Shown here: piece by piece, positions 36,573 to 45,145 of the stretch | How the letters are laid out: each line of letters opens with the position of its first letter | Position numbering within the stretch: the stretch's first letter is position 1 | NCBI GenBank assembly: GCA_031315995.1 | Contig: JALDRG010000002.1 | Coordinates: 434,001 to 498,000, forward strand | Length of the DNA: 64,000 nt | From: Nitrospira sp. | Lineage (GTDB): Bacteria; Nitrospirota; Nitrospiria; Nitrospirales; Nitrospiraceae | Direction: 5' to 3' | Translations under genes and position numbers: made by a program | Notes under the pieces: model-generated | The model's database searches: none | What the model was told of the DNA's origin: nothing | The model's input: the letters and a program-made list of their open reading frames with translations, nothing else

Positions 36573-36612
36573 GGACATCCCTCTCATGATCTGATGACGA
36601 AGGAGCGCTGGT

Positions 36613-37008
36613 ATGGAACCCACCACGAACCGCAAACCCACAGTCCTCATGGTGGAGGACGAAGACGATACAGCGAGTTTGCTCAAGTTTCTTTTGGAAC
36701 GGGCGAGTTACGAGGTGGTTCACGCCAAAGACGGCCGACAGGCACAGGAATTGGTCGATACCCTGCCTCTTCCGGACATCGTCTTGCTGGACGTGATGCT
36801 CCCCTTTCTGAGCGGCCTGCAGGTCCTGGTCTATATCCGAGGCAAAGCGGCATGGGAGAAGGTGCCGATCGTGATGTTGACCGCCGATGGCAGTGAGCAC
36901 GATATCAAACGCGCGCTGGAGAGCGGAGCGAACGACTACATGCTCAAACCGTTCAACCCCCGCGAGCTGACCAGCCGACTGAAGCGCTTCCTGAGCCCCT
37001 CGGCATAA
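36613..37008 (+). CDS. Single-domain response regulator
   Basis: A 131-residue CheY-like receiver with a canonical acidic pocket (VEDEDD), phospho-acceptor Asp60 in VLLDVMLPFLSG and the conserved Lys in YMLKPFNP. No DNA-binding or enzymatic output is attached, so signalling must proceed through protein contacts. AAGGAG seven bases upstream supports the start. It precedes the HEAT-repeat gene by 23 bases. Confidence 0.93.
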   Translation: MEPTTNRKPTVLMVEDEDDTASLLKFLLERASYEVVHAKDGRQAQELVDTLPLPDIVLLDVMLPFLSGLQVLVYIRGKAAWEKVPIVMLTADGSEHDIKRALESGANDYMLKPFNPRELTSRLKRFLSPSA

Positions 37009-37031
37009 GAGATTTCGGAGAAGATATCCGC

Positions 37032-38144
37032 GTGCTCGCCCTCAACCATTCCGATCTGACGCTCCGCGTGGGCAGCATCGCTGTGTTGTGTATCTATTCC
37101 GCCGTCGTCCTGCTCCTGGCCGGCATTCTCCTCCTTCGGTTCATCCGCCTCGCCAAAGAGCGACGGCGTCGAAACGTCACGGAGATCTGGCGGCCGTTAC
37201 TCGCCCAATGTGTCGTCGAAGTTCCTGAGACGCTCCCCGCACTCAAGTCTCGCGACCATCTCGTCTTCCTGTATCTTTGGAACCATTGTTATGAGTCCGT
37301 CAGGGGGGACGCACGGACGCTGCTGAATGAGTTGGCGCGACGAACGAAGACCGACCAGTTCGCCACAGAACTCCTGCGCAGCGGACGCCTCCGCCGGCAA
37401 CTCTTGGCCATCGTCACATTGGGCCACCTTCAGGAACGGTCCGTGTGGAACGAGCTCGAGGGCACGTTGCAGGCAGACAACGCCTTCCTGTCATTGGTCG
37501 CGGCGAAAGCGCTGCTGAATATCGATGCCCAGGCGGCGGTCCCGCTCCTCATTCCGGTGATCAGCCGCCGGAAGGACTGGTCTCCGCTCAAGGTCGTCGC
37601 CATGTTCGAGGCCGTGGGTGCGGACCTCGCGGCGGAAACGATCGCCAAGGCCGCCTGTCAGGCCGCGCCTGAAATCGGCGCCCGCCTGATCCGTCACTTG
37701 GCCGCCACTCAAAGCCAGCATGGGCTGCCTCCGCTCCGAGCTCTCCTTCGAGAGAGTTCGCCCTCCGATGACGTCCTCGCCGCCTGTCTGTTTCTGTTCG
37801 GGGAGTGCAGTGACCCGAGAGATATGGCGACGGTTCGCGCGCACATCTCCCATCCAACCTGGTACGTCCGGCTTCAAGCCGCATCGGCACTTGGGAAGAT
37901 GGGGGTCGAGGAAGACGAGGCGCTGCTGATCGGGTTGCTCGACGATGAGCACTGGTGGGTGCGTTATCGGGCAGCCGAGGCGTTGTCGAACCTGCCGTGG
38001 ATGACCGCCGACAAAATGACCCGGCTGTGCGGCGCGCTTTCGACGATCGAGGCACACGAACACATGCTACCCTTCATGGCCCAATCGAACATCCGAAAAG
38101 CCGATTCGCTTCCGACCGTTCCCCCCGAGCGAGATATCCTATAG
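37032..38144 (+). CDS. Membrane-anchored HEAT-repeat protein
   Basis: A 370-residue protein that begins with GTG 37032. One N-terminal membrane helix (about residues 14-37) is followed by a basic stretch (RLAKERRRR) on the cytoplasmic side and by HEAT/PBS-lyase-type helical repeats, most evident at the C-terminus (VRLQAASALGKMGVEEDEAL and VRYRAAEALSNL). Proteins of this type sit beside glycosyltransferase genes in exopolysaccharide loci, from memory. Here it lies between the receivers and the exopolysaccharide genes and could couple the phosphorelay to the synthase (inference). Confidence 0.85.
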   Translation: MLALNHSDLTLRVGSIAVLCIYSAVVLLLAGILLLRFIRLAKERRRRNVTEIWRPLLAQCVVEVPETLPALKSRDHLVFLYLWNHCYESVRGDARTLLNELARRTKTDQFATELLRSGRLRRQLLAIVTLGHLQERSVWNELEGTLQADNAFLSLVAAKALLNIDAQAAVPLLIPVISRRKDWSPLKVVAMFEAVGADLAAETIAKAACQAAPEIGARLIRHLAATQSQHGLPPLRALLRESSPSDDVLAACLFLFGECSDPRDMATVRAHISHPTWYVRLQAASALGKMGVEEDEALLIGLLDDEHWWVRYRAAEALSNLPWMTADKMTRLCGALSTIEAHEHMLPFMAQSNIRKADSLPTVPPERDIL

Positions 38145-38180
38145 CCCGACCTGATTATCGCCGCCCGATCTCACAGCAAC

Positions 38181-38206
38181 AGCACCGGCCTATCCCCAAG
38201 CCGGTG
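38181..38206. terminator. Hairpin between converging genes
   Basis: GCACCGGC (38181-38188) and GCCGGTGC (38199-38206) form a perfect 8-bp GC-rich stem around a 10-base loop. It lies between the stop of the HEAT-repeat gene (38144) and the stop of the deacetylase gene (38215). No T run follows in either direction, so it is at best a weak bidirectional terminator. Confidence 0.4.
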
Positions 38207-38214
38207 CGTCGTGA

Positions 38215-40152
38215 TTACGAGTGCATCCCGGGCGATGGATGGGTGGCTGCCGACGATTTGGAGCGCGGCGTGAACCGGACGGTGTGCGCACCCTGCAGTT
38301 CCGGGAGCAGCACCATCGATCCCCGTTGCACGATCCCCTTCGATGATGGCGCGGATCCGGCGAGTGTCCATCCTTCAGGTACCTCGATCGTCAACCCGGC
38401 CATCGATGTTGGAACGGACATCGTGACAGACATGCTCGTCGAATCGCGCGTCACATCGATCTCCACTTGATTGCGAGCCGCCCACCAGCGGCCGAATTCC
38501 CCCACCGAGCCGAACCACGCATACGGCCGCACGCCGTCCACAAACCCCTTCTCGAAGGCGAGCTTGTGATCGAGAATGTTCGGGTGGATAAGCACGACGA
38601 CCGAACCGCCGTAGCGGCTGATCTTTCGGGCCACCTCAAGGGCCTGGGGGAGCCGGTCACCCATTTTCGGCAGTTCTTCGTCTTCGATCGTGACCGGAAA
38701 TTCGAAGATCTCGACCTCGCTCTGCGTCAATCGGTCGTAGGTCAGCTGGTAGGGGAGATGGGTCAGCGAGTTGTTCGCCGTGGCCGTCGAACTGTACCGG
38801 AACCCCGTCGCCAGGAGCGCTTGCGGAAGACCGAACGGATTGGAGAGTTCGCCGGGCCTGAAGGAGACGATCGTCTGGCCGGAAAAGTGATCGATCAAAA
38901 ACTTACTGACGCGCAATTCTCCTAGCACGCTCGCATTCAACGCCGTCATACGATCTTTGACGAAGGGAGCGTACGACGGATAGGCCTCCCGCCCTGTGCC
39001 CATGGGAAATTGATTGAAGACCTTCGAATGGGCAATCGTGTGGCTGCCCAACTCCATTCCGAGCTCGGCGAGTCGAGCCAAATACCGCACCCCTTCGTCG
39101 TTGAAGAAGATGTCGTCGTTATAGTCGCGGATGTATTTGACCTGGATGAAATAGGTCCCGACCAATCCCTGACTCTTCTCATACTCCGCATAGTCGACGG
39201 CGTTTTTGATTGACTCGGTGAAATCCACATCGTGCGTGAGCATCACGGAAAGCGACTTCCCGAACGGCACCGTCCCGACGGTCACCGCCCCGTCTTGCGC
39301 CGTGCGAAAGATGGATTTGAGCAGGCGCAGCCACACATCAAGCGTGGGGTCGAACTGGTTGTCGTAGGTCCGAACGAGTTCCTCTCCGCGATTGTTGTAT
39401 CCTTTCAGGAGCAGGAATCCGAGATCCAATCCGATGGCATAGGCCCGGCCAGGCCCATAGAGAGCCTGAGTAATGGCGGCCGTCCCGTCGTCAAAGCGCG
39501 CCAGCGGAGCCGTGCTCTCGGTGTAGCCATAGGTCCCCATCACCTCTATCCCCTTCTCTCGAATGCCGATCCGCAGTTGTCGTTCACCCGGATCGGTCAT
39601 ACTCGCCAGCAGGGGATCAGACACCGACAATTGCAGATCATATCGCTCGTGCGAGGCGACCGCGTCACGAAAACCAAAGACCTGATTCAGTCCGCCGCCC
39701 AGAACTTGCATTCCGATGAGCGTGCCGCCCGACTTGGGAAAGCTCGCCAACGCCTGGAGTTCATCCGGAGACAACACTTTTCCGGAGATCATCGGATACA
39801 CCAGTACAACCTGGTGCGTCAGGGCTTCACGAACATCGCGAGTAATCCGAAACGGAATACCGATCGACTTCAGTCCATGCGCCAAGCCCAGCCAGGAGGA
39901 GTCCGGATCGGTCAGCAAAATGGCCAACCGACTCTTGGAACCCTGCCCATAGGTCGTCCAGGAGGTTCGCACTTGAGGCGGTACCACCGTCACATGACGT
40001 GGTCCAGAGAGTCCGGGAAACCGATAGAAATCCTGTTCGGGGATGTCGGTCGGCTGGGGAGGCCTCTGCCCGAAGAGCAGCCAGCCACCGATCACAAGAG
40101 AGACAAAGAATAAGGCAACGCCCGTCAGGCGAACAACTGTGGCCCGTTCCAT
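38215..40152 (-). CDS. CE4-type polysaccharide deacetylase, membrane anchored
   Basis: A 645-residue protein with an N-terminal membrane anchor (about residues 8-27) that faces the periplasm. Residues about 55-290 form an undefined domain with a glutamine-amidotransferase-like appearance, and a NodB/CE4 deacetylase domain follows: Asp308 and Asp310 in LTHDVDFTES, His371 and His375 in SHTIAHS, FRPGE, and LIHPN near the end. MT1 is the THDVD variant rather than TFDDG. It resembles the deacetylase part of PgaB, which de-N-acetylates poly-N-acetylglucosamine during export, but lacks the hydrolase half. It lies three bases downstream of the TPR-barrel gene. Confidence 0.87.
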   Translation of the reverse strand: MERATVVRLTGVALFFVSLVIGGWLLFGQRPPQPTDIPEQDFYRFPGLSGPRHVTVVPPQVRTSWTTYGQGSKSRLAILLTDPDSSWLGLAHGLKSIGIPFRITRDVREALTHQVVLVYPMISGKVLSPDELQALASFPKSGGTLIGMQVLGGGLNQVFGFRDAVASHERYDLQLSVSDPLLASMTDPGERQLRIGIREKGIEVMGTYGYTESTAPLARFDDGTAAITQALYGPGRAYAIGLDLGFLLLKGYNNRGEELVRTYDNQFDPTLDVWLRLLKSIFRTAQDGAVTVGTVPFGKSLSVMLTHDVDFTESIKNAVDYAEYEKSQGLVGTYFIQVKYIRDYNDDIFFNDEGVRYLARLAELGMELGSHTIAHSKVFNQFPMGTGREAYPSYAPFVKDRMTALNASVLGELRVSKFLIDHFSGQTIVSFRPGELSNPFGLPQALLATGFRYSSTATANNSLTHLPYQLTYDRLTQSEVEIFEFPVTIEDEELPKMGDRLPQALEVARKISRYGGSVVVLIHPNILDHKLAFEKGFVDGVRPYAWFGSVGEFGRWWAARNQVEIDVTRDSTSMSVTMSVPTSMAGLTIEVPEGWTLAGSAPSSKGIVQRGSMVLLPELQGAHTVRFTPRSKSSAATHPSPGMHS

Positions 40153-40155
40153 AGG

Positions 40156-42015
40156 TTACCAGTGATAGATCAAATTAACACTACCTCCGCGACGGACGTA
40201 GAGAAATCCGCGGTCCTCATAGTAGCCCGATGCTTCGGCCGAAAAGCGCTCGTTGATCGGAAAGGTCACGCCACCCTGAATGGTGCGGCTGCCCACTCGG
40301 GTAAAGTCCTGGGCCGCCACGATCCGTTCACCTGAGGTGCCGAACGAACCGGAGGCGAAGAACTGCAGGCGATCCGTCGGTCGCCAGGTGAGTTGCGACG
40401 CGAGCGTCACAGCCCCGGTGTTCGGGATGAAATAGATCTTCTCGGTCAGCCACAGATTGAACGGCAGAAAAATCGTCAATCCCGGCATCAACAAATCGAT
40501 ATCGTCCTGCTTGTAATTCAGGCGCCGATAGCCGAACGACACTTCGAACGGGGCTAACGATGCATGCAGGCCCCCCAGCCCTTGCGCCACCTCGCCGACC
40601 ACCGAGTAGTTGGGGGAGAAATTGGGGTTGATCGTCCCTTGTGCCGCCACATAGCCCCAGGCGCGTTGCCAGAGTGGACTATAGAGCTCGGCCGAGAAGG
40701 GCGTGTCGTGAAAGCCGAAACGATTGATCGGCTCGACTCGCATCACGAAGGTTTGATTGCCGAAGGGCTTGGCGATCTCAAACAGTAGATTGCGCTCATC
40801 GGGTTGATTTTTAGTGTAGGAATAGTGCCCATACCCGATCTTGGCATAGTCGCGGTAGGGGAGGCGTAGCCCGGTCAAGCCTTGTCCCACGGCCGCCCGT
40901 GGCGACACCAGCAATTCAGATCGCACGGCGCGAAGTTGTTGCTCAATGGCGGGGTCGTGTGTCTCGGCGAGCAGGGCTTCATACCGCTGCAGGGCTTCCT
41001 GCCGGTCCCCCCGCCAATGCGCCACCTCGGCGAGCCCGCGCCGCGCTTCGATCTGCGTGGGATCCGCCTCCAGGACTTGCGCGTAGAGGTGATGGGCCTC
41101 ATCAAACTCTTTCTGCCAGGACAGGACCTGCGCGAGCGCCACGCGGATCTCCTGATCCTCAGGATGGCGCGTCAACACGTCTCGATAGAGCCTGACCGCC
41201 TCGGCGTGGGCGCCTTGCCAAGACAGAATCCTCGCCAGGGCGCCGCGTAGTTCGTCATTCTCGGGAAACTGCTCCAGACCCTCGCGGTAGACAGACGCCG
41301 CCTCCACAGGCTGACGCATGAGTTCCAATCGGCGGCCCCGTTCCATCGCCGATCTCCCATCGGTCGGCACCGGATCGAGCGTTGGAACAGACGAAGGATC
41401 AGGCAGCACCGCACCGGACGCTCCGGCGCTCGGCGAGGCAACCTCGGACTTCAGGGCCTGAAGGCGCGCCGCGAGCTCCGTATCGCCGGTAGCGGCCACC
41501 ACCGACTCATAGTATGGAATCGCCTGCTCCCGATGGCCGCTCCACAAGAAAATATCGCCGATTCCGGTCAGGGCCTCGGCGTAATTCGGTTCGTCGCGAA
41601 GAATGAGGTCATACTCTTTCCGCGCCTCATCGAACTGTTTTTGCCAAGAGAGCACTCGGGCGAGACCCACACGCGTGTCGTGGTCGAGGGGATGTCGGGT
41701 CAATACGTCACGGAATAGGGCTACGGCGTCGTCCCACCGCCCCTGCCAAGAGAGCAGCTTGGCCGTGGTCGCGCGGACCTCGTCATTGTTCGGCCGTACC
41801 GCCAGGTATTGCCGATAGGAGGCGATGGCCTCCTCATACTGCTTCTCTTCCTCCAAGGCTTTCGCTCGTTCCAGCACTTGTCGCGGAGAAGGCTCCTCGG
41901 CTTTTGCAGGGATCGTCGCAATGGACGCACCGAGCCAGATGATGGTGAGCAGAGCTCCCAGGAGGAGGCCCATAAGGGGCCCGCGCCGACTACTCCGCAT
42001 GATGAGATCATTCAT
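40156..42015 (-). CDS. TPR protein with YaiO-like outer-membrane barrel
   Basis: A 619-residue exported protein. After a signal-like segment (residues 15-35) come TPRs about 45-390 with an LSWQ motif in each unit; two blocks (about 45-195 and 230-390) are similar and look like an internal duplication. The C-terminal third (about 400-619) is beta-rich and fits a YaiO-type outer-membrane barrel, ending in the aromatic-terminated LIYHW typical of outer-membrane proteins. It parallels PgaA (TPR plus barrel) and is proposed to export the polysaccharide. The start 42015 is uncertain; 42075 and 42000 are alternatives. Confidence 0.83.
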   Translation of the reverse strand: MNDLIMRSSRRGPLMGLLLGALLTIIWLGASIATIPAKAEEPSPRQVLERAKALEEEKQYEEAIASYRQYLAVRPNNDEVRATTAKLLSWQGRWDDAVALFRDVLTRHPLDHDTRVGLARVLSWQKQFDEARKEYDLILRDEPNYAEALTGIGDIFLWSGHREQAIPYYESVVAATGDTELAARLQALKSEVASPSAGASGAVLPDPSSVPTLDPVPTDGRSAMERGRRLELMRQPVEAASVYREGLEQFPENDELRGALARILSWQGAHAEAVRLYRDVLTRHPEDQEIRVALAQVLSWQKEFDEAHHLYAQVLEADPTQIEARRGLAEVAHWRGDRQEALQRYEALLAETHDPAIEQQLRAVRSELLVSPRAAVGQGLTGLRLPYRDYAKIGYGHYSYTKNQPDERNLLFEIAKPFGNQTFVMRVEPINRFGFHDTPFSAELYSPLWQRAWGYVAAQGTINPNFSPNYSVVGEVAQGLGGLHASLAPFEVSFGYRRLNYKQDDIDLLMPGLTIFLPFNLWLTEKIYFIPNTGAVTLASQLTWRPTDRLQFFASGSFGTSGERIVAAQDFTRVGSRTIQGGVTFPINERFSAEASGYYEDRGFLYVRRGGSVNLIYHW

Positions 42016-42049
42016 CCGTGACGACCGTTCTGACCTGTACTCGCGCACC

Positions 42050-43615
42050 CTACTGAGCGAGACCTCGGAATCCATCGAGATCGTGAATAATCACCCCTGC
42101 AAAACTGTGCTGTTGGGTGGTGTCCAGCATTCTCTTGACGGCCATGGACACTTCGGTCTTCGAACGCCCGGCAAACGTGAGACTCTCCGGCTTGACGGTA
42201 AATCGATGATGGATGCGGAACCACTCCTGATGCGGTGATGCGGCCTGCGTCTCAGGAATCGGCGTCCATTGAAGGAGACGGCGATCGTAGTTCAACAGGG
42301 CGTCGGCCTGGCCAGGCCGCTCATACCGGCGCAACACCACATGCTGCTCCACCGGCAACGCGGTCGTTTCGACCGCCAACCACACCGGCGTTCCAATCAC
42401 CTCGCCGTACCGAAGGATGTCTTCAGCAATGTCCTGCACCTCGTCGAGGTCGGTGCGATAACTCATCACCGCTACCTCATCGGCCAGGTCCATGACGGCA
42501 TAGGCCAAGGGTCGGCCGCCGATCGTCGGATTGGTCAACCAAAAGGGCATCACCATCGACAGCCTGGTTCGGCCGCCGATCGCACTCTTCAGCGTCTCGA
42601 TGGTCTCGACATAGCGACGAAGTTGCGCTTCATCTCCAAGGAACCCCGGCAGGAGATAGGGCTCGATATCGAGCTGGACGCCGGACAACGTGCCGGGCTC
42701 CACAAGCTGAAGCAGCCGCTGTATCTTATCGGCCAAAATGTGAGGTTCCTGAATGGCTTCGGGATATCCGTCCAATGCCAGGGCCTCGATCCCGCTGCCC
42801 CGCACCGTCGTCAAGAGCTGCGCGTAGGCGCGCCAGAGACCCTCGTCATCGGATTGGGACGGCATCTGGATCAGGACCCTCGAGCAACCCTGTGTCCGGC
42901 AGGTCGCCAACATCGTCTCAGGGTTCTCCACTGCTGCACGATAGTTCCATACCCAGAAACCGATTCCGCCGGGGTGCCTATCCCCCGACAGCTCCCGGGC
43001 CAGTTCGATTCGGTCGAAGCTGATCTGCGCACGTTCGGTCTCCGCGGAAACCACCAGCGCCGTCACATACCGGAGGTCCAAGCGGCGACCAATCTCCTTC
43101 AGAGGCACCGAGATGTCGAACGGACCGGACACCGTCGCCAACGGCACATTGTCTTCCCGCCGATAACCGGCCAGATCGTCCAGCGCCACCGCTACCTGTC
43201 CATCTGCTCGCCCACGCAACCGCAACCGCTGGTAGGACATGAGATCCATCGGCAATCCAGCCTGGCGCAGGGTGATGCGTTGTCCACAGCGCCGCTTCCC
43301 CTCGGCGGTCCATTGCAGATCGATGCCCTGATCGCTCTTCGTCGCCTGCCCTAGGCAGGGGCCGAACGACCGGGCCTCCCCGAGCGCTGAAGACAGTTCA
43401 AGAATGGGCACAAACGGTCGATAAGGAAGAGGGGGAACAGTCTGCGGAGGGCCGCTGAAGGTCACGGTCGGAGTGGTGCGCTCGCCGACATAGGTGAGTT
43501 CGATCTCATAGACCGTGGAGGGAATGGGCCCGGACAAGGGAATATCACCGGCCCGTGAGAGAGAAAGCATGGCACTCAGTCCACACAGAGTCAGCAGCCA
43601 GGTCACCGTCAGCAT
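42050..43615 (-). CDS. Exported TIM-barrel glycosidase-like protein
   Basis: A 521-residue secreted protein; ATG 43615 begins the hydrophobic signal (MLTVTWLLTLCGLSAMLSL). The first 200 residues form a beta-sandwich like a carbohydrate-binding module. A TIM-barrel-like part follows, with GFWVWN, GVQLDIEPYLLPG (Asp316-Glu318), MVMPFW and VAVMSYRTD, in the order of GH18-type or related barrels with a DxE pair. It could be the hydrolase counterpart of PgaB. A longer frame starts at 43729 and would overlap the divergent glycosyltransferase gene. Confidence 0.74.
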   Translation of the reverse strand: MLTVTWLLTLCGLSAMLSLSRAGDIPLSGPIPSTVYEIELTYVGERTTPTVTFSGPPQTVPPLPYRPFVPILELSSALGEARSFGPCLGQATKSDQGIDLQWTAEGKRRCGQRITLRQAGLPMDLMSYQRLRLRGRADGQVAVALDDLAGYRREDNVPLATVSGPFDISVPLKEIGRRLDLRYVTALVVSAETERAQISFDRIELARELSGDRHPGGIGFWVWNYRAAVENPETMLATCRTQGCSRVLIQMPSQSDDEGLWRAYAQLLTTVRGSGIEALALDGYPEAIQEPHILADKIQRLLQLVEPGTLSGVQLDIEPYLLPGFLGDEAQLRRYVETIETLKSAIGGRTRLSMVMPFWLTNPTIGGRPLAYAVMDLADEVAVMSYRTDLDEVQDIAEDILRYGEVIGTPVWLAVETTALPVEQHVVLRRYERPGQADALLNYDRRLLQWTPIPETQAASPHQEWFRIHHRFTVKPESLTFAGRSKTEVSMAVKRMLDTTQQHSFAGVIIHDLDGFRGLAQ

Positions 43616-43709
43616 ACCCGGACGCCGGGATCTGTCGCGCGCGACCCTCGTCGACAGCCCGGGGATTCTATTCGGGCAGACACCATTGCCGGCGGAGACG
43701 CGCTGATCG

Positions 43710-45116
43710 ATGTGGTTAGAGACACTCATTTCAATTTCTGAATGGCTGTTCCTGCTCTACCTTCTCGGCCTGACCGCCGGATACTTGATGCTGGACGTCA
43801 TCGCCATTTTCCACCTGCGGCAATACCTGCAGGAGCGTGTGCTTGAAAGCCTGCCGCACAGCTATACGGGCTTCGAACCGCAAATCAGTATCCTGGTCCC
43901 GGCCTATAACGAAGCGACGACGATCGCCAGCTCCATTCGCTCCCTGCTGCAACTCAGCTACTCCGAATACGAAATCGTCGTCGTGAACGACGGCTCGAAG
44001 GACGCCACCATCGATGTCCTTCGGAAGGAATTCGAGCTCTTTCCCTTTCCGGAGGCCTACAATACGCAACTGCCGACGGCGGAGATCCGGGCGATCTACC
44101 ATTCTTCCCTTCACGCCAACCTGCGGGTGATCGACAAGGAAAACGGCGGGAAAGCCGACTCCCTGAACGCCGGGATCAACCTGTCTCTCTATCCCCTATT
44201 CTGCTGTATCGATGCGGATTCGATTCTCCAGCCGGATAGTCTGCGGCGGGCGGTCCAGCCGTTTCTGGACGACCATCGCACCGTGGCCAGCGGAGGGACC
44301 GTCCGCATTGCCAACGGCTGCCGCGTGGAGAACGGATTTCTGACGAAGATCGGATTGCCCACGAATCTTCTGGCGCTGTTCCAAATCGTCGAATACCTCC
44401 GCGCGTTTCTCTTCGGACGCTTGGGCTGGTCGCCGATGAACGCCATGCTGATTATCTCCGGCGCCTTCGGCATCTTCCGCAAAGAAGCCGTGGTCACCGT
44501 GGGCGGATATCGATCGGATACGATCGGTGAAGACATGGAGTTGGTCGTCCGCCTGCATCGCCACCTGCGCTTGAGCGAGAAACCGTACCGCATCACGTTC
44601 GTGCCCGACTCCGTCTGTTGGACCGAAGCCCCGGAGGATCTGCGCACGCTGAAGAATCAACGCATTCGCTGGCAGCGCGGACTGTGCGAGAGTCTGACGA
44701 AGAACCTCGATCTTCTCTGGCACCCCAAGGGCGGCACGATCGGATGGCTGGCATTTCCATTTATGGCCATCTTCGAATGGATCGGACCGGCGATCGAGGT
44801 GTTCGGGTACTGTTTTTTGACGCTCGGATTTATACTGGGATTTGTCTCGGTGCAGGCTTGGCTGATCCTGTTGATCGCCGCCATCGGGCTCGGGGTACTG
44901 CTTTCCGTGAGCGCCCTGCTGCTGGAGGAAATGTCATTTCACGTGTATCCCGATCAACGGGACGTGTTCAAACTGCTCCTGGCGGCCATCCTGGAGAATT
45001 TCGGCTTCCGCCAACTGAATTCTGTGTGGAAATTGATCGGCCTGTATCGCTGGGTGGTCGGGAAGAAAGCCACGTGGGGAACGATGACGAGAACCGCGTC
45101 CTGGCAGACGCGATAA
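43710..45116 (+). CDS. PgaC-like processive GT2 glycosyltransferase
   Basis: A 468-residue membrane glycosyltransferase. One N-terminal helix (residues 10-30), a cytoplasmic GT2 domain with ILVPAYNEA, NDGSKD, DxD at 168-170 (IDADSI), GEDMEL and Q317xxRW, then three to four membrane helices at 340-400 and an amphipathic C-terminus. These motifs define cellulose-synthase-type processive enzymes. The closest functional analogue is PgaC/IcaA, which makes poly-beta-1,6-N-acetylglucosamine. The sugar is not established. No PgaD-like partner was seen. Confidence 0.9.
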   Translation: MWLETLISISEWLFLLYLLGLTAGYLMLDVIAIFHLRQYLQERVLESLPHSYTGFEPQISILVPAYNEATTIASSIRSLLQLSYSEYEIVVVNDGSKDATIDVLRKEFELFPFPEAYNTQLPTAEIRAIYHSSLHANLRVIDKENGGKADSLNAGINLSLYPLFCCIDADSILQPDSLRRAVQPFLDDHRTVASGGTVRIANGCRVENGFLTKIGLPTNLLALFQIVEYLRAFLFGRLGWSPMNAMLIISGAFGIFRKEAVVTVGGYRSDTIGEDMELVVRLHRHLRLSEKPYRITFVPDSVCWTEAPEDLRTLKNQRIRWQRGLCESLTKNLDLLWHPKGGTIGWLAFPFMAIFEWIGPAIEVFGYCFLTLGFILGFVSVQAWLILLIAAIGLGVLLSVSALLLEEMSFHVYPDQRDVFKLLLAAILENFGFRQLNSVWKLIGLYRWVVGKKATWGTMTRTASWQTR

Positions 45117-45145
45117 CCGTCGCCGGTGAGAATGTCCCGGCGATG

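Noticed and set aside
42269..43354. 361-residue plus-strand frame
   Set aside because: It lies opposite the secreted glycosidase-like gene, shows no motif or signal peptide, and has basic low-information sequence.
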